Shown: positions 1-8,864, numbered from the stretch's first letter. The stretch: 64,000 bases of DNA from Bradyrhizobium erythrophlei (GCA_900129675.1 FSRD01000001.1:1229501-1293500); one strand, 5' to 3'. The notes: generated from the sequence alone by a model not told the origin. A program made the numbers and translations.

Positions 1-174
1 CAGCGTACGGACATGCACTGTGGCGCGGGCTATCGGCGCCCCGAGCACGGTGAGCTTCTCGCAGAGCATCTCAAGAAGCCCACCCGTATCGGGCGCAAAA
101 CGTCCCTCCTCGCTTAGCCAGCGCAGAAGCTCGGCCTTGCGATCAGCAAGTGAGACATCGAGAGCCTTGGTCAC
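1..174 (-). CDS. Adenylate/guanylate cyclase-like protein, N-terminal fragment (cut by window edge)
   Basis: The gene reads leftward out of the window from a GTG at 172-174. There is no usable ATG, because the nearest upstream ATG is followed at once by TGA. The 58 visible residues include AELLRWLSEEGRF and end in ARATVHVRTL, the pattern found at the N-terminus of many rhizobial class III nucleotide cyclases, ahead of the catalytic domain. The catalytic domain itself lies outside the window, so the cyclase call depends on this short N-terminal pattern. What is certain is an open frame with a plausible start. No neighbour in the window suggests a pathway. Confidence 0.45.
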   Translation of the reverse strand, partial: MTKALDVSLADRKAELLRWLSEEGRFAPDTGGLLEMLCEKLTVLGAPIARATVHVRTL

Positions 175-386
175 ATTTCACCCGAAGTTTCCCAGGGCAC
201 ATCGCGACGATAAGTTCCTGTAGCGCGCTCGCAGCTCGGCTGGAAATTTCGTGCTGGCAGTGTCATACCGGGCCGTCGCTTCATCGAGCCACCTTTCAGC
301 CCGAGGGGAGCAACTATAGCACGGCCTGATGGCAGAGTGGCGGCCTCGTAGGTTACAGCAAAGGGGTTCTCGACTTCCGACTTGGG

Positions 387-725
387 TCACAAGCGTCGCC
401 CTCGATCTGGCTTGGCCTTGCACCGCAGCGCCTTGCGCTCCCGGCCAAGAGCCGCTGCCGGTGCCATGGCGTCTACCACCGCCGGTACAAATTGCAGATC
501 ATCCACCTTCGTCGCCGGCGACTGGCGCGCCTGCCGGCGCCAGGTGAACTTGTTGGGGTCTCAGCCCGTGTCGTCGGCAATCTCAGAAACAATCGCGCCT
601 GGGACCAGCGTCTCCTCGACAATCCGGGCCTTGTCGTCCTTTGAGAACCATCGGCGTCGTGCCGTCTCAGTGATCACTTCCAGCCGGCGCGCCGTCACGT
701 CCGACTTAGGCGTATGGTCAAGCAT
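387..725 (-). pseudogene. IS66-family accessory protein TnpA (OrfA), inactivated by an in-frame stop
   Basis: The minus-strand frame begins MLDHTPKSDVTARRLEVI and continues through RRWFSKDDKARIVEETL, the helix-turn-helix OrfA protein of IS66 elements. The frame stops at a TGA at 561-563 (after IADDTG) and then resumes in the same frame with FTWRRQARQ and a tail like that of other IS66 OrfA proteins (ALGRERKALRCKAK), ending at the TGA at 387-389. The recognition-helix region around the stop also looks shortened. No TnpB or TnpC follows, so this is an orphan remnant. The GTAAGCGTCG-like sequence near 797-814 could be the outer end of the element, but no matching end was found. Confidence 0.75.
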
Positions 726-960
726 AGACACAAGCCGATCCCCTCAGAGAGATCGTGAACCTCGCCTATCACGAAGGCCCAGAGAAGGTGGGACCGGAAC
801 GACGCTTACGAGCCGGGCCATGCGGTGGGGAAAAGCTGGGGGTAAACGAACAATTTCAAGCTCGGCTGGGGAAAACAGGCCTTAAGTCAGCCGCGCTGCA
901 TTTTCCGAATCAGCGAAAAAGCACCTTCCAGTGCAGGGGCGGGCTTTTGTCGGATGCATC

Positions 961-1212
961 ATGCAATTCAGCCGCGTCATCAATCCCGTAAAGGATCTGG
1001 AAGTCTGGAGCGCGAGCAGCCACGGCTTTTCGTTCGTGATCAGCTTCGAGGGCCGCACCGGTCCCGGCCTTCACGGACAGCCCGGTTTTGTAGCCTCGTG
1101 GCGACCGCTCTATCTGAATAGGCCGGCCATCAAGGTGGGCGGCTCGCCCTTCAAGACGCTCACTGACGCTGAGAAAGCCTGCGAGTCCTTCCTTGTACAC
1201 CTGACGAGATGA
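961..1212 (+). CDS. Small conserved-type hypothetical protein (83 aa)
   Basis: I do not recognise a named family, but the frame has the look of a real protein. It is compact (SFVISFEGRTGPG, GFVASWRPLYLNRPAIKVGG) and ends with a short helix, LTDAEKACESFLVHLT. Similar short proteins occur as hypotheticals in Bradyrhizobium. The ATG at 961 is chosen because it starts the conserved-looking part; an earlier in-frame start near 931 would add ten unconvincing residues. There is no signal peptide or membrane segment. It stands alone between mobile-element debris and small minus-strand ORFs, and its function is unknown. Confidence 0.45.
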   Translation: MQFSRVINPVKDLEVWSASSHGFSFVISFEGRTGPGLHGQPGFVASWRPLYLNRPAIKVGGSPFKTLTDAEKACESFLVHLTR

Positions 1213-1366
1213 TAGGCCTGATTTTTTTTGCTGCTTCGCCTTAGGTCTGCAAATTTGCGAACTCGTATTGATTTGCTCCAAATCTCAAATTCGTACGTCG
1301 TCCGCAACTGACGGAACAGCACCGCGCAGCTTTGAACAGTAGGCTGCCAGTCAGATGGCGTGAGGT

Positions 1367-1686
1367 TCAATGAAACAGAATAAAGACCCCGATCAGCAAA
1401 CCCGCCGCAAAGGACAAGAGCCCCAACGTGCAGGCCGAAACGATGCGGCCGAGGGTGCGAAGCTGCTCCTCGTACTTCTCTTCTGCCATCTTGTAGAACT
1501 GAGCCGTCAATGCCTGCCCATCTTTTGCCCAGCGACGGTGAATCTACGCTCCAAATCATGGTGAAAGCGGGACTCTCGAAGCCGCCGCAAGTCACGACCG
1601 AGTGAACTTACGTTGGCGGCAAAGAAGGCTTCTCCTGCGCGGAGGAAAATCGCAATAGCCTCATCGTCGTTCAGATACGAAGTCAA
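1367..1686 (-). pseudogene. Small membrane protein gene, apparently split by a frameshift
   Basis: Two overlapping minus-strand frames look like halves of one small protein. The first, from a TTG at 1684-1686 to the TGA at 1507-1509, reads LNDDEAIAIFLRAGEAFF and then LRRLRESRFHHDLERR. The second frame continues with WAKDGQALTAQFYKMAEEKY and ends in a single hydrophobic helix (CTLGLLSFAAGLLIGVFILF) before the TGA at 1367-1369. Joined, they give a soluble N-terminus with one C-terminal membrane anchor, about 105 residues. Alternatively, the downstream part could be an independent 40-residue membrane protein starting at the ATG at 1487-1489. No family is recognised. Confidence 0.35.
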
Positions 1687-2036
1687 CTTCGCATTTGATG
1701 GTGGCTGCGTGGATAATCGGGATCAGCGATGATATGCGGCCTGCCGGAAGAGCGGGATACCGGCTCACGACTGCTTTGGTGTTCACTGTGTCAATCGCGA
1801 CACACAGCATCGGCGCGATTTGTCGTAGACTTGAGCTGCGTCTTCATGGCGCTTTCCTCCCTTGACTTGAGCCCGTCGCGAATGGCGGGCTTCTTTCGAT
1901 GCGCTCCACTGATTCTGTGGGTGGCGTGACGCACCGTAGTGATGTCGGCTTCGCTCCCAAAGCGACGCGGTTGCCGCGTAGCAGCGAAATGACGCGATGG
2001 GCCACTTCCGGACGTCCAGCCACAAACACGAGCCGC
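1687..2036. other. Intergenic stretch with a minimal ORF and an intergenic repeat
   Basis: No full gene is supported here. On the minus strand an ATG at 1845-1847 has a very strong ribosome-binding site (GGGAGGAAAGCGCC) but opens only 18 codons (MKTQLKSTTNRADAVCRD) before a TGA at 1791-1793. It may be the surviving 5-prime end of a lost gene, since good translation signals rarely precede so short a frame. Around 1960-2010 lies a sequence encoding KWPIASFRC in one frame. That word recurs in many spurious Bradyrhizobium ORFs and marks a dispersed intergenic repeat rather than a protein. Confidence 0.35.
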
Positions 2037-2817
2037 TTACCTGAAGAACAGCATCCCCGCACCTGCGGCGACGCAAGCAACGCCGCTTTTCCAGAAGAAC
2101 AAGCACCGCCAGCAGCGCGATCCAAAGTACATTCATCACCCCGCCCACGAACAATAGCGCCATCAGAACCCAGCAGCAGCCGATGCAATATGAACCGTGG
2201 CGAAGTCCCATGAGCAGGCAGCCCGGCAAATCGCCACGAAAGCCGCCGTAGCGCATCAGGAAACCGATCGGGCTCTGGCATTGGGCGAGACATATGTCCT
2301 TAAGCGGGCTCCATTGGTAGACGCCTGCCGCAATCAGCACGATACCTCCCAGCACATTGCTCGCGCTTGCCATCCTGGAATCGAGCAAGGCCACCCGTTC
2401 GATCATCCATTGGACCAGAGTTGCTGCCAGTGAAAAAGCAATCCAGGTCAGAAAATAGCCGGCGGCAAACCAACCCGTCGCCACGAGCGGCTTGCCCTTA
2501 ACATTGCCCCGTCGACCCACGCGCGCGTACATGAGGATCATGGGTGCCACCGAAGGCGCCATCATGCCGATCATCATGACAGCCCACATGACGAACACGA
2601 ACGCGAACTCGATCACTCCCCACGGCGCGTTCGCCGGCGCCATAAGTCCCAGGCCTGCCGGAATCATGCGGAACCCGGTCATGTCCATGCCGCCCATGTC
2701 CATGTCTGCCGCGAGCCAAAGCACGTAGCCCCAGGCCAGCGCGGCGGTCACGCCGAGCGCACCGGCAACGAGCAGGCGATCTCGCCGCAATACCGCTTCA
2801 AGAGCGCTGTCGGTCAT
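2037..2817 (-). pseudogene. DUF2182 multipass membrane protein, frameshifted near its C-terminus
   Basis: The sequence matches DUF2182, a predicted metal-linked membrane protein: Met-rich segment DMDMGGMDMTG (about residues 37-47), then FVMWAVMMIGMMAPSVAPM and further hydrophobic segments, including the C-terminal LLAVLVLLEK. After VLLEK, near 2085, the frame leaves the family. A single-base shift restores a normal end, VAAGAGMLFFR, followed by TAA at 2037-2039. The whole span is 781 nt, one more than a multiple of three, which fits one inserted base. Without the correction, translation runs into the repeat DNA to 1783. It lies 45 bp downstream of the DUF1326 gene, its usual partner. A sequencing error would explain this equally well. 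Confidence 0.7.
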
Positions 2818-2862
2818 CTGCTGCGAATGTCGTCGGCGCTGCCGACGGGCTGCTTCACGATA

Positions 2863-3495
2863 TTACGACTGATTTGTCCATCGGATCGGCGCATAATGGC
2901 CGTTCTTGCCGGAATTATCCCACCGCATGCCATGATCGCTGAAATTATTCCCCGATGCTCCCATGGCGAACGCCAGTTTTTCGGGGCTAATCGGATGACC
3001 GGTATTTGCCCACATCTCGCCGCTCGGATGCGCAGTCGGCAGCGGATCGACTGACATGTGCAGGATACCCGGAATTTCCGCGGATCGTGTCTTGCCCTCC
3101 ACACGGTAGGTGATCGGGACCTTCTTCACTCCGAGATTCTTGCCGATCAGCGGCGCAAACGCCGCCATGGGCCCTCCGGCAGCACCAGTGAAGATCGCAC
3201 CGAGCGCTTCGGCCTGCTTGTCGTCGGCACGTTCATCAATATAGGCGGCCACCGACCAGTTTCCTTCTGCCATTGGTCCAGGCGTCTGGATTGCGAGGGC
3301 AACATTGAGGCCGTCGAGCGCGACGCTGCCGTACTTGCCGCTTTCGATGTGGAAGACGACCGGCACGTTACACACACCTTCTGTTGGCCTTGAAGTTAAA
3401 GGGGCCGCCTTCGACACGAGGCACGGACAGACGACACTGCAACTGCAATTCTCGAAATAATCGCCGAAAAGCTGCCATTGAACCTGGTCTGCCAT
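2863..3495 (-). CDS. DUF1326 domain-containing protein
   Basis: The 210-residue protein opens with WQLFGDYFENCSCSVVCPCL, the cysteine-rich signature (C-x-C, CPC) of DUF1326, and has the full family length through to GMRWDNSGKNGHYAPIRW. The ATG at 3493-3495 is preceded by a strong GGGAGGGAGTT ribosome-binding site; 14 upstream in-frame codons are ignored. DUF1326 genes are repeatedly found next to DUF2182 genes, as here, which suggests a shared membrane-associated role. The clustered cysteines and the Met-rich partner point to metal handling, but this is inference and no activity is established. Confidence 0.8.
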   Translation of the reverse strand: MADQVQWQLFGDYFENCSCSVVCPCLVSKAAPLTSRPTEGVCNVPVVFHIESGKYGSVALDGLNVALAIQTPGPMAEGNWSVAAYIDERADDKQAEALGAIFTGAAGGPMAAFAPLIGKNLGVKKVPITYRVEGKTRSAEIPGILHMSVDPLPTAHPSGEMWANTGHPISPEKLAFAMGASGNNFSDHGMRWDNSGKNGHYAPIRWTNQS

Positions 3496-3813
3496 AACTC
3501 CCTCCCTGTCAGCTCGGAAGCAGGACCAATTGTGCACAGATGAGCTCTTCTTGGACGCCCTGGGCTCTTGCGAAGATTATCATATCTTTATACGCCCGAA
3601 AGACCGGACGCCGATGCCGGTAGCGCTGACCCGAATGTCTCGTGTGGGTCAAAAGCGACGTTTTACCGTCTGGCGATTATTTCCGATCTGCCCCGATAAG
3701 CGGACGCTTTCCAGCGTTCGTTGGCATGTCTTAAACGGGCCAGGACCTGACTCACGCACTGCACAAGGACAATTTCCTCGATCACCTCGTCGCTGCAGCG
3801 GAGGGGTTGAAGC
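3496..3813. other. Intergenic region without recognised gene
   Basis: This separates the DUF1326 gene from the VOC gene, both on the minus strand, so it should hold the DUF1326 promoter near 3500-3560. Around 3630-3665 is a stretch (GTGGGTCAAAAGCGAC) resembling the dispersed intergenic repeats of Bradyrhizobium; a related one occurs near 48,790-48,815. No conserved protein was found in any frame. Confidence 0.5.
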
Positions 3814-4182
3814 TCACTGCGGTACGGTCATGAGTTCGAGCACATGGCCATCAGGGTCGCGAAAATAGACGCCGCGGCCGCCGTTCCAGTCGTTGAGCTT
3901 ACCGTCGTCGAGGCTCCACGGTGCGCTGCCATAGGCGAGCTTCGCCTCGCGAATGCGGCCGAAGATGGCATCGAACTCAGCATCGCTGACGTGGAAGGCG
4001 TAGTGGTGGCTCTCGAACTCCTCGTCGTCGTCGAAAAGGAGCGTGAGCGTGTCGTTGATGCGTACCGGCGCGAAATGGCCGTCTTTCGGATCGGCATGGA
4101 GGCCAAAAATGCGCGCAAAAAATTGCGCCGCTGCCCTCTTGTCGCGGGCAGGGACGATGGTGTGGTTGAGGGTGATGGTCAT
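3814..4182 (-). CDS. VOC (glyoxalase/bleomycin-resistance) family protein
   Basis: The 122-residue protein is a single vicinal-oxygen-chelate domain made of two beta-alpha-beta-beta-beta repeats. It begins MTITLNHTIVPARDK, with a possible metal-ligand His at residue 7, has SHHYAFHVSDAEFDAI in the middle and ends YFRDPDGHVLELMTV, where the Glu is the usual last metal ligand. The ATG at 4180-4182 fits the family start; 39 upstream in-frame codons show no similarity. Members are glyoxalases, dioxygenases or resistance proteins, and the substrate cannot be told from sequence. It is not obviously co-transcribed with its neighbours. Confidence 0.8.
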   Translation of the reverse strand: MTITLNHTIVPARDKRAAAQFFARIFGLHADPKDGHFAPVRINDTLTLLFDDDEEFESHHYAFHVSDAEFDAIFGRIREAKLAYGSAPWSLDDGKLNDWNGGRGVYFRDPDGHVLELMTVPQ

Positions 4183-4339
4183 CGGAAGACCTCTCGCTAA
4201 CGACTGCCGCAGACGTATCGGCATGCTCAAGACAAACCATAGATAGGTCTTGCAGGTTGTGGCGTGAAGGGGCTCCACCCGGCCAACAGACGACATCATT
4301 CGCTTACCTCGTCGGTAATCGCCAGTGACGTGGCATCGG

Positions 4340-4780
4340 TCAAAATTGAAACGGACTGACCGAAATGGACATCTTGCCGTCCGCAGTTTGTTCTACCTTA
4401 AAGTCTACCTCTTTTTGCGCTGTCACATCCTCAACGGTCGCATACAACAGCCCAGTACAAGTAACTACTCGCTTGGCTTTGCTTCTTGAGTTTGTGCGTA
4501 TTGCATCGTCCAACCTATATGCGGCACTTTGCCTCGCCCTTTCCCAAATGGCTAATTTTTCAGCCTCTGTGTTCGTATTACTTACCATCGCCGCAACCGC
4601 GCTCGAATTCTTGACAGCGTAGTTGACCAGCGCGTTGTTGCTGTCGTCCGAAACGATCTTAACCACCGTACTGCGCGTATCCAAAGAATCACACTCGGGC
4701 GTCGCCCCGCCACAACCGCTCAGCAAAACTAGAACAGGGAGACACCCTAAAACCGACTGTCCTTCCCGAAAATGCTTCAT
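4340..4780 (-). CDS. Putative lipoprotein
   Basis: The N-terminus is a lipoprotein signal: MKHFREGQ, then the hydrophobic CLPVLVLLSGC, where Cys23 would be lipidated after cleavage of the lipobox LLSG-C. The mature part (about 124 residues) has an alpha-helical section and ends DGKMSISVSPFQF. No named family is recognised. A GTG at 4790-4792 sits six bases behind an AGGAAAG ribosome-binding site and would add four residues; it may be the true start. The protein would be anchored in the envelope, facing the periplasm. Nothing nearby suggests a function. Confidence 0.6.
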   Translation of the reverse strand: MKHFREGQSVLGCLPVLVLLSGCGGATPECDSLDTRSTVVKIVSDDSNNALVNYAVKNSSAVAAMVSNTNTEAEKLAIWERARQSAAYRLDDAIRTNSRSKAKRVVTCTGLLYATVEDVTAQKEVDFKVEQTADGKMSISVSPFQF

Positions 4781-4908
4781 CGGAATCGTCACGATTATCT
4801 TTCCTATTCCGATAGAGCTACGTTCATGTTCATTACTTCGACAAGTGGACATTTCCGATCTGGTTATTTGGCTCAAAGGTGCCACACCGGACATTCGTTT
4901 CGATTTGC

Positions 4909-5547
4909 CTAGCGATCCGACAGCGCGCGTTCGGCCTGACGAAGAAGCACAATTTCATATCGCCGAATGATGATCGAAAGCGCGGATCCAGCGCCGATAA
5001 ACAGTCCCAGTGACACCAGGCTCAGCGTTTCAGAAATCTTGTAGATTTCGGTTCCGACAGCGTGGGCACCGAAGCCGAAGAGACACGCCCAGCAGATGCC
5101 CCCGCACACATTGAAGAAGAAAAAGCGACCCGCCGGCATGCCATTTGCGCCGGCAAGCAAAGCCGCAAACATGCGTAACACCGCGATAAACCGACCAAAA
5201 CACACGACTGCGTTCCCATACCGAAAAAACAGATATCGACCGATCAGCAATCGGTTTTCATTCAGACGAATGTATCGCCCGTATTTGCGAAGAAGCGGCA
5301 TTCCGAAGGGGCGCCCGACCGTGTATCCGATCCCATCTCCGATGATCGCACCTGCAGCGGCCGCAGCTACAACGACAGCGCTATCGATCTGATTGGTGGC
5401 AGCGGCCAGGAGAGCAGCAGCAACAAGGATAGTCTCACCGGGAAGAGGCACGCCGGCGCTTTCCAGCGCAACAACGACGGAAATGATCCAGGGTCCATGG
5501 ACCTGGATCAAACGAATCAGAGAGCTTGAGAAGGAGGCAAGGTCCAT
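4909..5547 (-). CDS. DedA family membrane protein (VTT/SNARE-associated domain)
   Basis: The 212-residue protein has the DedA layout: an N-terminal segment with ALESAGVPLPGETILVAAA, the hallmark re-entrant region; then GDGIGYTVGRPFGMPLLRKYG and CFGRFIAVLRMFAALLAG with the conserved arginines; and two C-terminal membrane helices. DedA proteins are inner-membrane transporters, several of which flip phospholipid or undecaprenyl phosphate. Length and motifs are complete, so it should be functional. Its substrate is not assigned. It is monocistronic as far as can be seen. Confidence 0.85.
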   Translation of the reverse strand: MDLASFSSSLIRLIQVHGPWIISVVVALESAGVPLPGETILVAAALLAAATNQIDSAVVVAAAAAGAIIGDGIGYTVGRPFGMPLLRKYGRYIRLNENRLLIGRYLFFRYGNAVVCFGRFIAVLRMFAALLAGANGMPAGRFFFFNVCGGICWACLFGFGAHAVGTEIYKISETLSLVSLGLFIGAGSALSIIIRRYEIVLLRQAERALSDR

Positions 5548-5617
5548 CTTCTAAGACTGCCTGCTGCACATTTCTTCTACCTCAATGACCCCTGACGGCC
5601 ATGAATTCCGTTCCGCG

Positions 5618-5804
5618 CAGCCTTTGCCCGTCCCCGGCCAATAGCAGCTCGAAGCCGCCTGCCATTCCAAGAGGTGCTGGGAGAGCGTATCATGCTCCGA
5701 TGATCCGCTGCACCTGGGAGGCAATCATGCAATTCAGGACAACCGGACTATTCTTGCTCGGCGCGATGGCGCTTCCCGCCTCCGGGACCGCACAAACCAC
5801 CGCC
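5618..5804 (+). repeat. Duplicated segment (truncated cupin gene start), inverted copy of 42171-42360
   Basis: This segment closely matches the reverse complement of 42171-42360. It carries the end of the ferritin-like gene, the intergenic spacer with its GGGAGGCAATC ribosome-binding site, and the first 26 codons of the secreted cupin gene (ATG at 5727, MQFRTTGLFLLGAMALPASG). The similarity stops abruptly after 5804, and transposase sequence begins 16 bases later. The cupin copy is therefore only a start codon and signal peptide, and its frame runs on into unrelated DNA to 5924. By eye the copies differ at scattered positions only, so the duplication is not ancient. Confidence 0.85.
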
Positions 5805-5819
5805 TGTGCCTACCGTAAA

Positions 5820-6073
5820 TCACATCCGGCCATATTGATGGTGCAGTCCGCCCAGGATCGGACGACAGATAATGCGTCCCGCGTTTTCGGCGGCGCGCGA
5901 TATCGGCGCGTCCTTGTTCAATGACAGGTGAGGTAACGAGGGATTTGCTCCCAGCCACAGGCTTCAGCAAGCTGATTGGCGATCCATTCGGCCGTCGGGT
6001 GCGCGGTCACCCCAAACCACAGGATCTGCCGCCGACCATAGCCCACGATGAGCAATCCATAGAGCAGCCGGAA
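5820..6073 (-). pseudogene. Transposase remnant (rve/DDE integrase core) with internal deletion
   Basis: Minus-strand frames match the transposase at 62744-63758. The upstream part reads LLIVGYGRRQILWFGVT and then EWIANQLAEACGWEQIPRYL; in a shifted frame it ends APISRAAENAGRIICRP and GGLHHQYGRM at the TGA at 5820-5822. The block between, which holds the last catalytic acidic residues, is missing, and the N-terminal half is also gone. The element is dead. It abuts the duplicated cupin fragment on its left, so it probably took part in that rearrangement. The adk gene begins 15 bp to its right. Confidence 0.8.
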
Positions 6074-6087
6074 TCGAACACCTGACT

Positions 6088-6726
6088 TCAGCCAGGACGA
6101 CCTGACTTTGCTTGCTCTGCGACTGTGTTGCTGATTGCTCGTTGTCGACGCTCCATGATCTGGAAAATCTGCTCCGTTACTGAATCGACCGGCCGCAGAC
6201 CGTCCACGCTTTTCAGGACGTTTCTCGAGCGATAGTAGTCGATAAGTGGAGCGGTCTGTTCGCGATAAGCGTCGATACGCACTTTCAGAGCTTCGTGATT
6301 GTCATCGGCGCGCACCGCGCCGCCGGCTTGCGCCGCCTCGCGCGCTCTGGTCACGATGCGGTCCAGCAACACCTCTTCGTCGACGTGCAGCTCGATGACA
6401 CGGTCCAGTTCGACCCCCTCGGTATGAAGCAGATCATCGAACGTAACTGCCTGCGAGATCGTACGCGGAAATCCGTCGAGCACAAAGCCGTGCCTTGCAT
6501 CGGATTGTGCAATCCGTTCGATCACCGCGGCCAGAACAAGCGGATCGGGGACGAGCTTGCCGCTCGCCATCGTTTCCTTGACTTTCTTTCCGATGTTGGT
6601 TTCGGCGGAAGCTGCCGCGCGCAGCATGTCCCCGGTTGAAAGATGCGGTATATTGTAGGCGCCCGTAATGCGCTTGGCCTGCGTTCCCTTGCCTGCTCCA
6701 GGCGGACCGAGCAAAACTATTCTCAT
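6088..6726 (-). CDS. adk: Adenylate kinase
   Basis: The protein (212 residues) begins MRIVLLGPPGAGKGTQAKRI with the Walker A loop at residues 7-15. It then shows STGDMLR and DGFPRT (AMP-binding), and a LID region (AREAAQAGGAVRADDNHEAL) without the four cysteines of zinc-type kinases. It converts ATP plus AMP to two ADP in the cytosol. The ATG at 6724-6726 lies behind AAGGGG; a TTG one codon upstream is possible. Housekeeping adk normally sits in the ribosomal protein cluster, so this copy, next to acyl-CoA ligase and lipid genes, is probably a second one that recycles the AMP released by ligases. That role is inference. Confidence 0.9.
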   Translation of the reverse strand: MRIVLLGPPGAGKGTQAKRITGAYNIPHLSTGDMLRAAASAETNIGKKVKETMASGKLVPDPLVLAAVIERIAQSDARHGFVLDGFPRTISQAVTFDDLLHTEGVELDRVIELHVDEEVLLDRIVTRAREAAQAGGAVRADDNHEALKVRIDAYREQTAPLIDYYRSRNVLKSVDGLRPVDSVTEQIFQIMERRQRAISNTVAEQAKSGRPG

Positions 6727-6823
6727 CAACTTGCCCCTTCATATCCGTTGCGATCTCTCCAGCCCGGCTATTGCGCGGTCTCCCCTGTGGGACTTCAGTC
6801 CCATGTCGTCGGTATTACATTGC

Positions 6824-7393
6824 TCAAGGCGGAAGCTGGGCTTGCAGCGCCAGCCAATAGGATTTCTGGGCGTGGTCGAAGAGACCAAGGTGCTCGGCGA
6901 CGGCGTCGGCGGCCAGGCTTGTCAGGTCGGCCCGCCGCAAACGCACGAATGCTTCAGCCTCGGCGCCTGACACGGCGATCTTCAAATCCTGCTTGCGCGC
7001 CAGATGCATCATCGCGGCATTCTCAACAAGGCAGTTCATGAACATGACACGCACGCCCCAGTTCCGTGCACGCGCCGTGCACCGTTCGAGCAGCGCCCCA
7101 CCGACTCCGTGGCCCCGATTCTGAGGCAGGACAGACATGCCAAGTTCCGCTTGTCCGTCCTCGCGCGCAAGGTGGGCCGCGCCAACAATCGCAAGATTGG
7201 CATCCGTGACGACGAAAACAGCGTCGCGCGACAGGTCGATGCTTTCGACATAGTGACGCACTCCGTCGTCCGATAAGGCGTGCGCGAACCTGAGGCGGCG
7301 GTCCTCCTCGTCGAGGGCAAGAAGGTGCGCGAGCAGTTGTGGACGTTCGTCCGCATGCAGCTCGCGCGTCAGTGCTTTGAGGCCGATTGGCAT
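6824..7393 (-). CDS. GNAT family N-acetyltransferase
   Basis: The 189-residue protein has a GNAT core: strand VVTDANLAIVGAAHL, the acetyl-CoA binding motif A as LPQNRGHGVGGALLERCTARA (Q/R-x-x-G-x-G/A), then VRVMFMNCLVENAAMMHLARK. The N-terminal half (LDEEDRRLRFAHALSD) resembles the GNAT domain fused to some acetyl-CoA synthetase-like proteins. It would transfer an acyl group from CoA to an amine or lysine. No substrate is evident. It is on the same strand as adk, about 100 bp upstream, and could share a transcript. Confidence 0.8.
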   Translation of the reverse strand: MPIGLKALTRELHADERPQLLAHLLALDEEDRRLRFAHALSDDGVRHYVESIDLSRDAVFVVTDANLAIVGAAHLAREDGQAELGMSVLPQNRGHGVGGALLERCTARARNWGVRVMFMNCLVENAAMMHLARKQDLKIAVSGAEAEAFVRLRRADLTSLAADAVAEHLGLFDHAQKSYWLALQAQLPP

Positions 7394-7441
7394 CCCTGGA
7401 TCGCTCGCGATCGCCGCCTTTGTTCATGCACCCTGCGCCCG

Positions 7442-8791
7442 TCAATGCGCGGGCACGGCCACCGGCGCACCAGCGGCGGCCGGGGCCGGCCGTATCGTTA
7501 GCAGCAGAAGCATTCCGGACAGCAGGTACAGCGCCATGACGAAGTACATGCTGTAGATATTGTCGCCGGTGCTCCTCAGGATAAATCCATTGATCGACGG
7601 ACTGAGCGCAGGACCAAGGTTTCCGAGACTGCTGATGAGCGCAAGACCGCCGGCGACGGCCCCCGCCGACAGATACTCGCTGGTCAGTGCAAAAAAAAGG
7701 GGGGTCGCCGACGCAATCCCGATGACCGCGAAGGAGAGAGCCAGGATCGATCCGACCAAATTGCCCTGGAGCAGCGTAGTTATTAAAAGGCCAACCGCCG
7801 CGATGGCGACGCAAACAGCAAAGTGCCATCGGCGCTCATGCCATTTGTCCGAATGGCGACCGATCAGGATCATGCCGATGACGCCGGCAGCATTTGGGAT
7901 TGCTGCATAGATTCCAATGAGGAACAGATCCTTGACACGCCAGCTCTGGATTAGGGTCGGCGTCCAGAACACCATTGTGTAGGTGGCTCCTAGCAGAAGA
8001 AAATAGACCAGCGACAATGCGTAGACCTTCGGGTCTCGCAGCATCTGCCCGAATGTCCCCGCCGGTTCACTCACGACATCCTTTACATCGTGCTGGAAGG
8101 CATCGTCGACCAGCGCCTTCTCTTCGTTTGAGAGCCAAGCGGCATGGTCAGGCTTGTCCTCCAGTAGAAAGTATACAAGGAAGCCGAGGACAACCGCAGG
8201 CAATCCCTGGACGAGGAACAGCCATTGCCAGCCATGAAGACCAGCGAAGCCATCGAAGTATTTCAGGATGAAGCCGCACAGCGGCCCCGCGATAACGGAC
8301 ACTATAGTGGTGGCCGACATGAAGATCGCGATCACCTGCCCGCGCCGCACTGATGGATACCAGTAGGTGAAATACAGAATGACACCCGGGAAGAAGCCCG
8401 CCTCAAAGGCGCCGAGCAGGAATCGCACCACATAGAATTGGAGCGGCGTTGAGACAAACATCATCGCGCACGCGGCTAGGCCCCAGAGCACCATAATGCG
8501 CAACAACGTCTTGCGCGCGCCGATCTTCTCCAGGAGAAGGTTGCTAGGCACTTCGAACAGGAAATATCCGACGAAGAAGATGCCCGCACCGAGGCCGTAG
8601 ACCGCATCGTCAAACGGCAACGTCTGCTTCATCTGCAGCTGTGCATACCCGATGTTGATACGGTCCAGATAGGCGACCATATAGGCGATCAGCAGGAGGG
8701 GTATGAGACGCCAATCTATTTTCGAGAACACGGCCTTGTAAGCCGCGCCTTCCAGTACTGGAGATGCCTTGTTTGCAGCAGGCGGGTGCAT
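7442..8791 (-). CDS. MFS transporter, anion:cation symporter type
   Basis: The 449-residue protein has about twelve membrane segments. It begins with VFSKIDWRLIPLLLIAYMV followed by AYLDRINIGYAQLQM, the signature of the anion:cation symporter family (phthalate, tartrate, hexuronate and related organic anions). The central cytoplasmic loop is visible at LLEDKPDHAAWLSNEEK. The ATG at 8789-8791 has a GGAGGG ribosome-binding site; 71 upstream in-frame codons lack similarity. It likely imports a carboxylate. It follows the WS/DGAT gene by 74 bp on the same strand and may be the last gene of that transcript. Confidence 0.85.
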   Translation of the reverse strand: MHPPAANKASPVLEGAAYKAVFSKIDWRLIPLLLIAYMVAYLDRINIGYAQLQMKQTLPFDDAVYGLGAGIFFVGYFLFEVPSNLLLEKIGARKTLLRIMVLWGLAACAMMFVSTPLQFYVVRFLLGAFEAGFFPGVILYFTYWYPSVRRGQVIAIFMSATTIVSVIAGPLCGFILKYFDGFAGLHGWQWLFLVQGLPAVVLGFLVYFLLEDKPDHAAWLSNEEKALVDDAFQHDVKDVVSEPAGTFGQMLRDPKVYALSLVYFLLLGATYTMVFWTPTLIQSWRVKDLFLIGIYAAIPNAAGVIGMILIGRHSDKWHERRWHFAVCVAIAAVGLLITTLLQGNLVGSILALSFAVIGIASATPLFFALTSEYLSAGAVAGGLALISSLGNLGPALSPSINGFILRSTGDNIYSMYFVMALYLLSGMLLLLTIRPAPAAAGAPVAVPAH

Positions 8792-8864
8792 ATTCGTTCC
8801 CTCCAAAAAATGTCTCCCCCAAATGCGCCGTCGGCCGCGGCCGGCCTTCCGGCAAGTGATGGGA

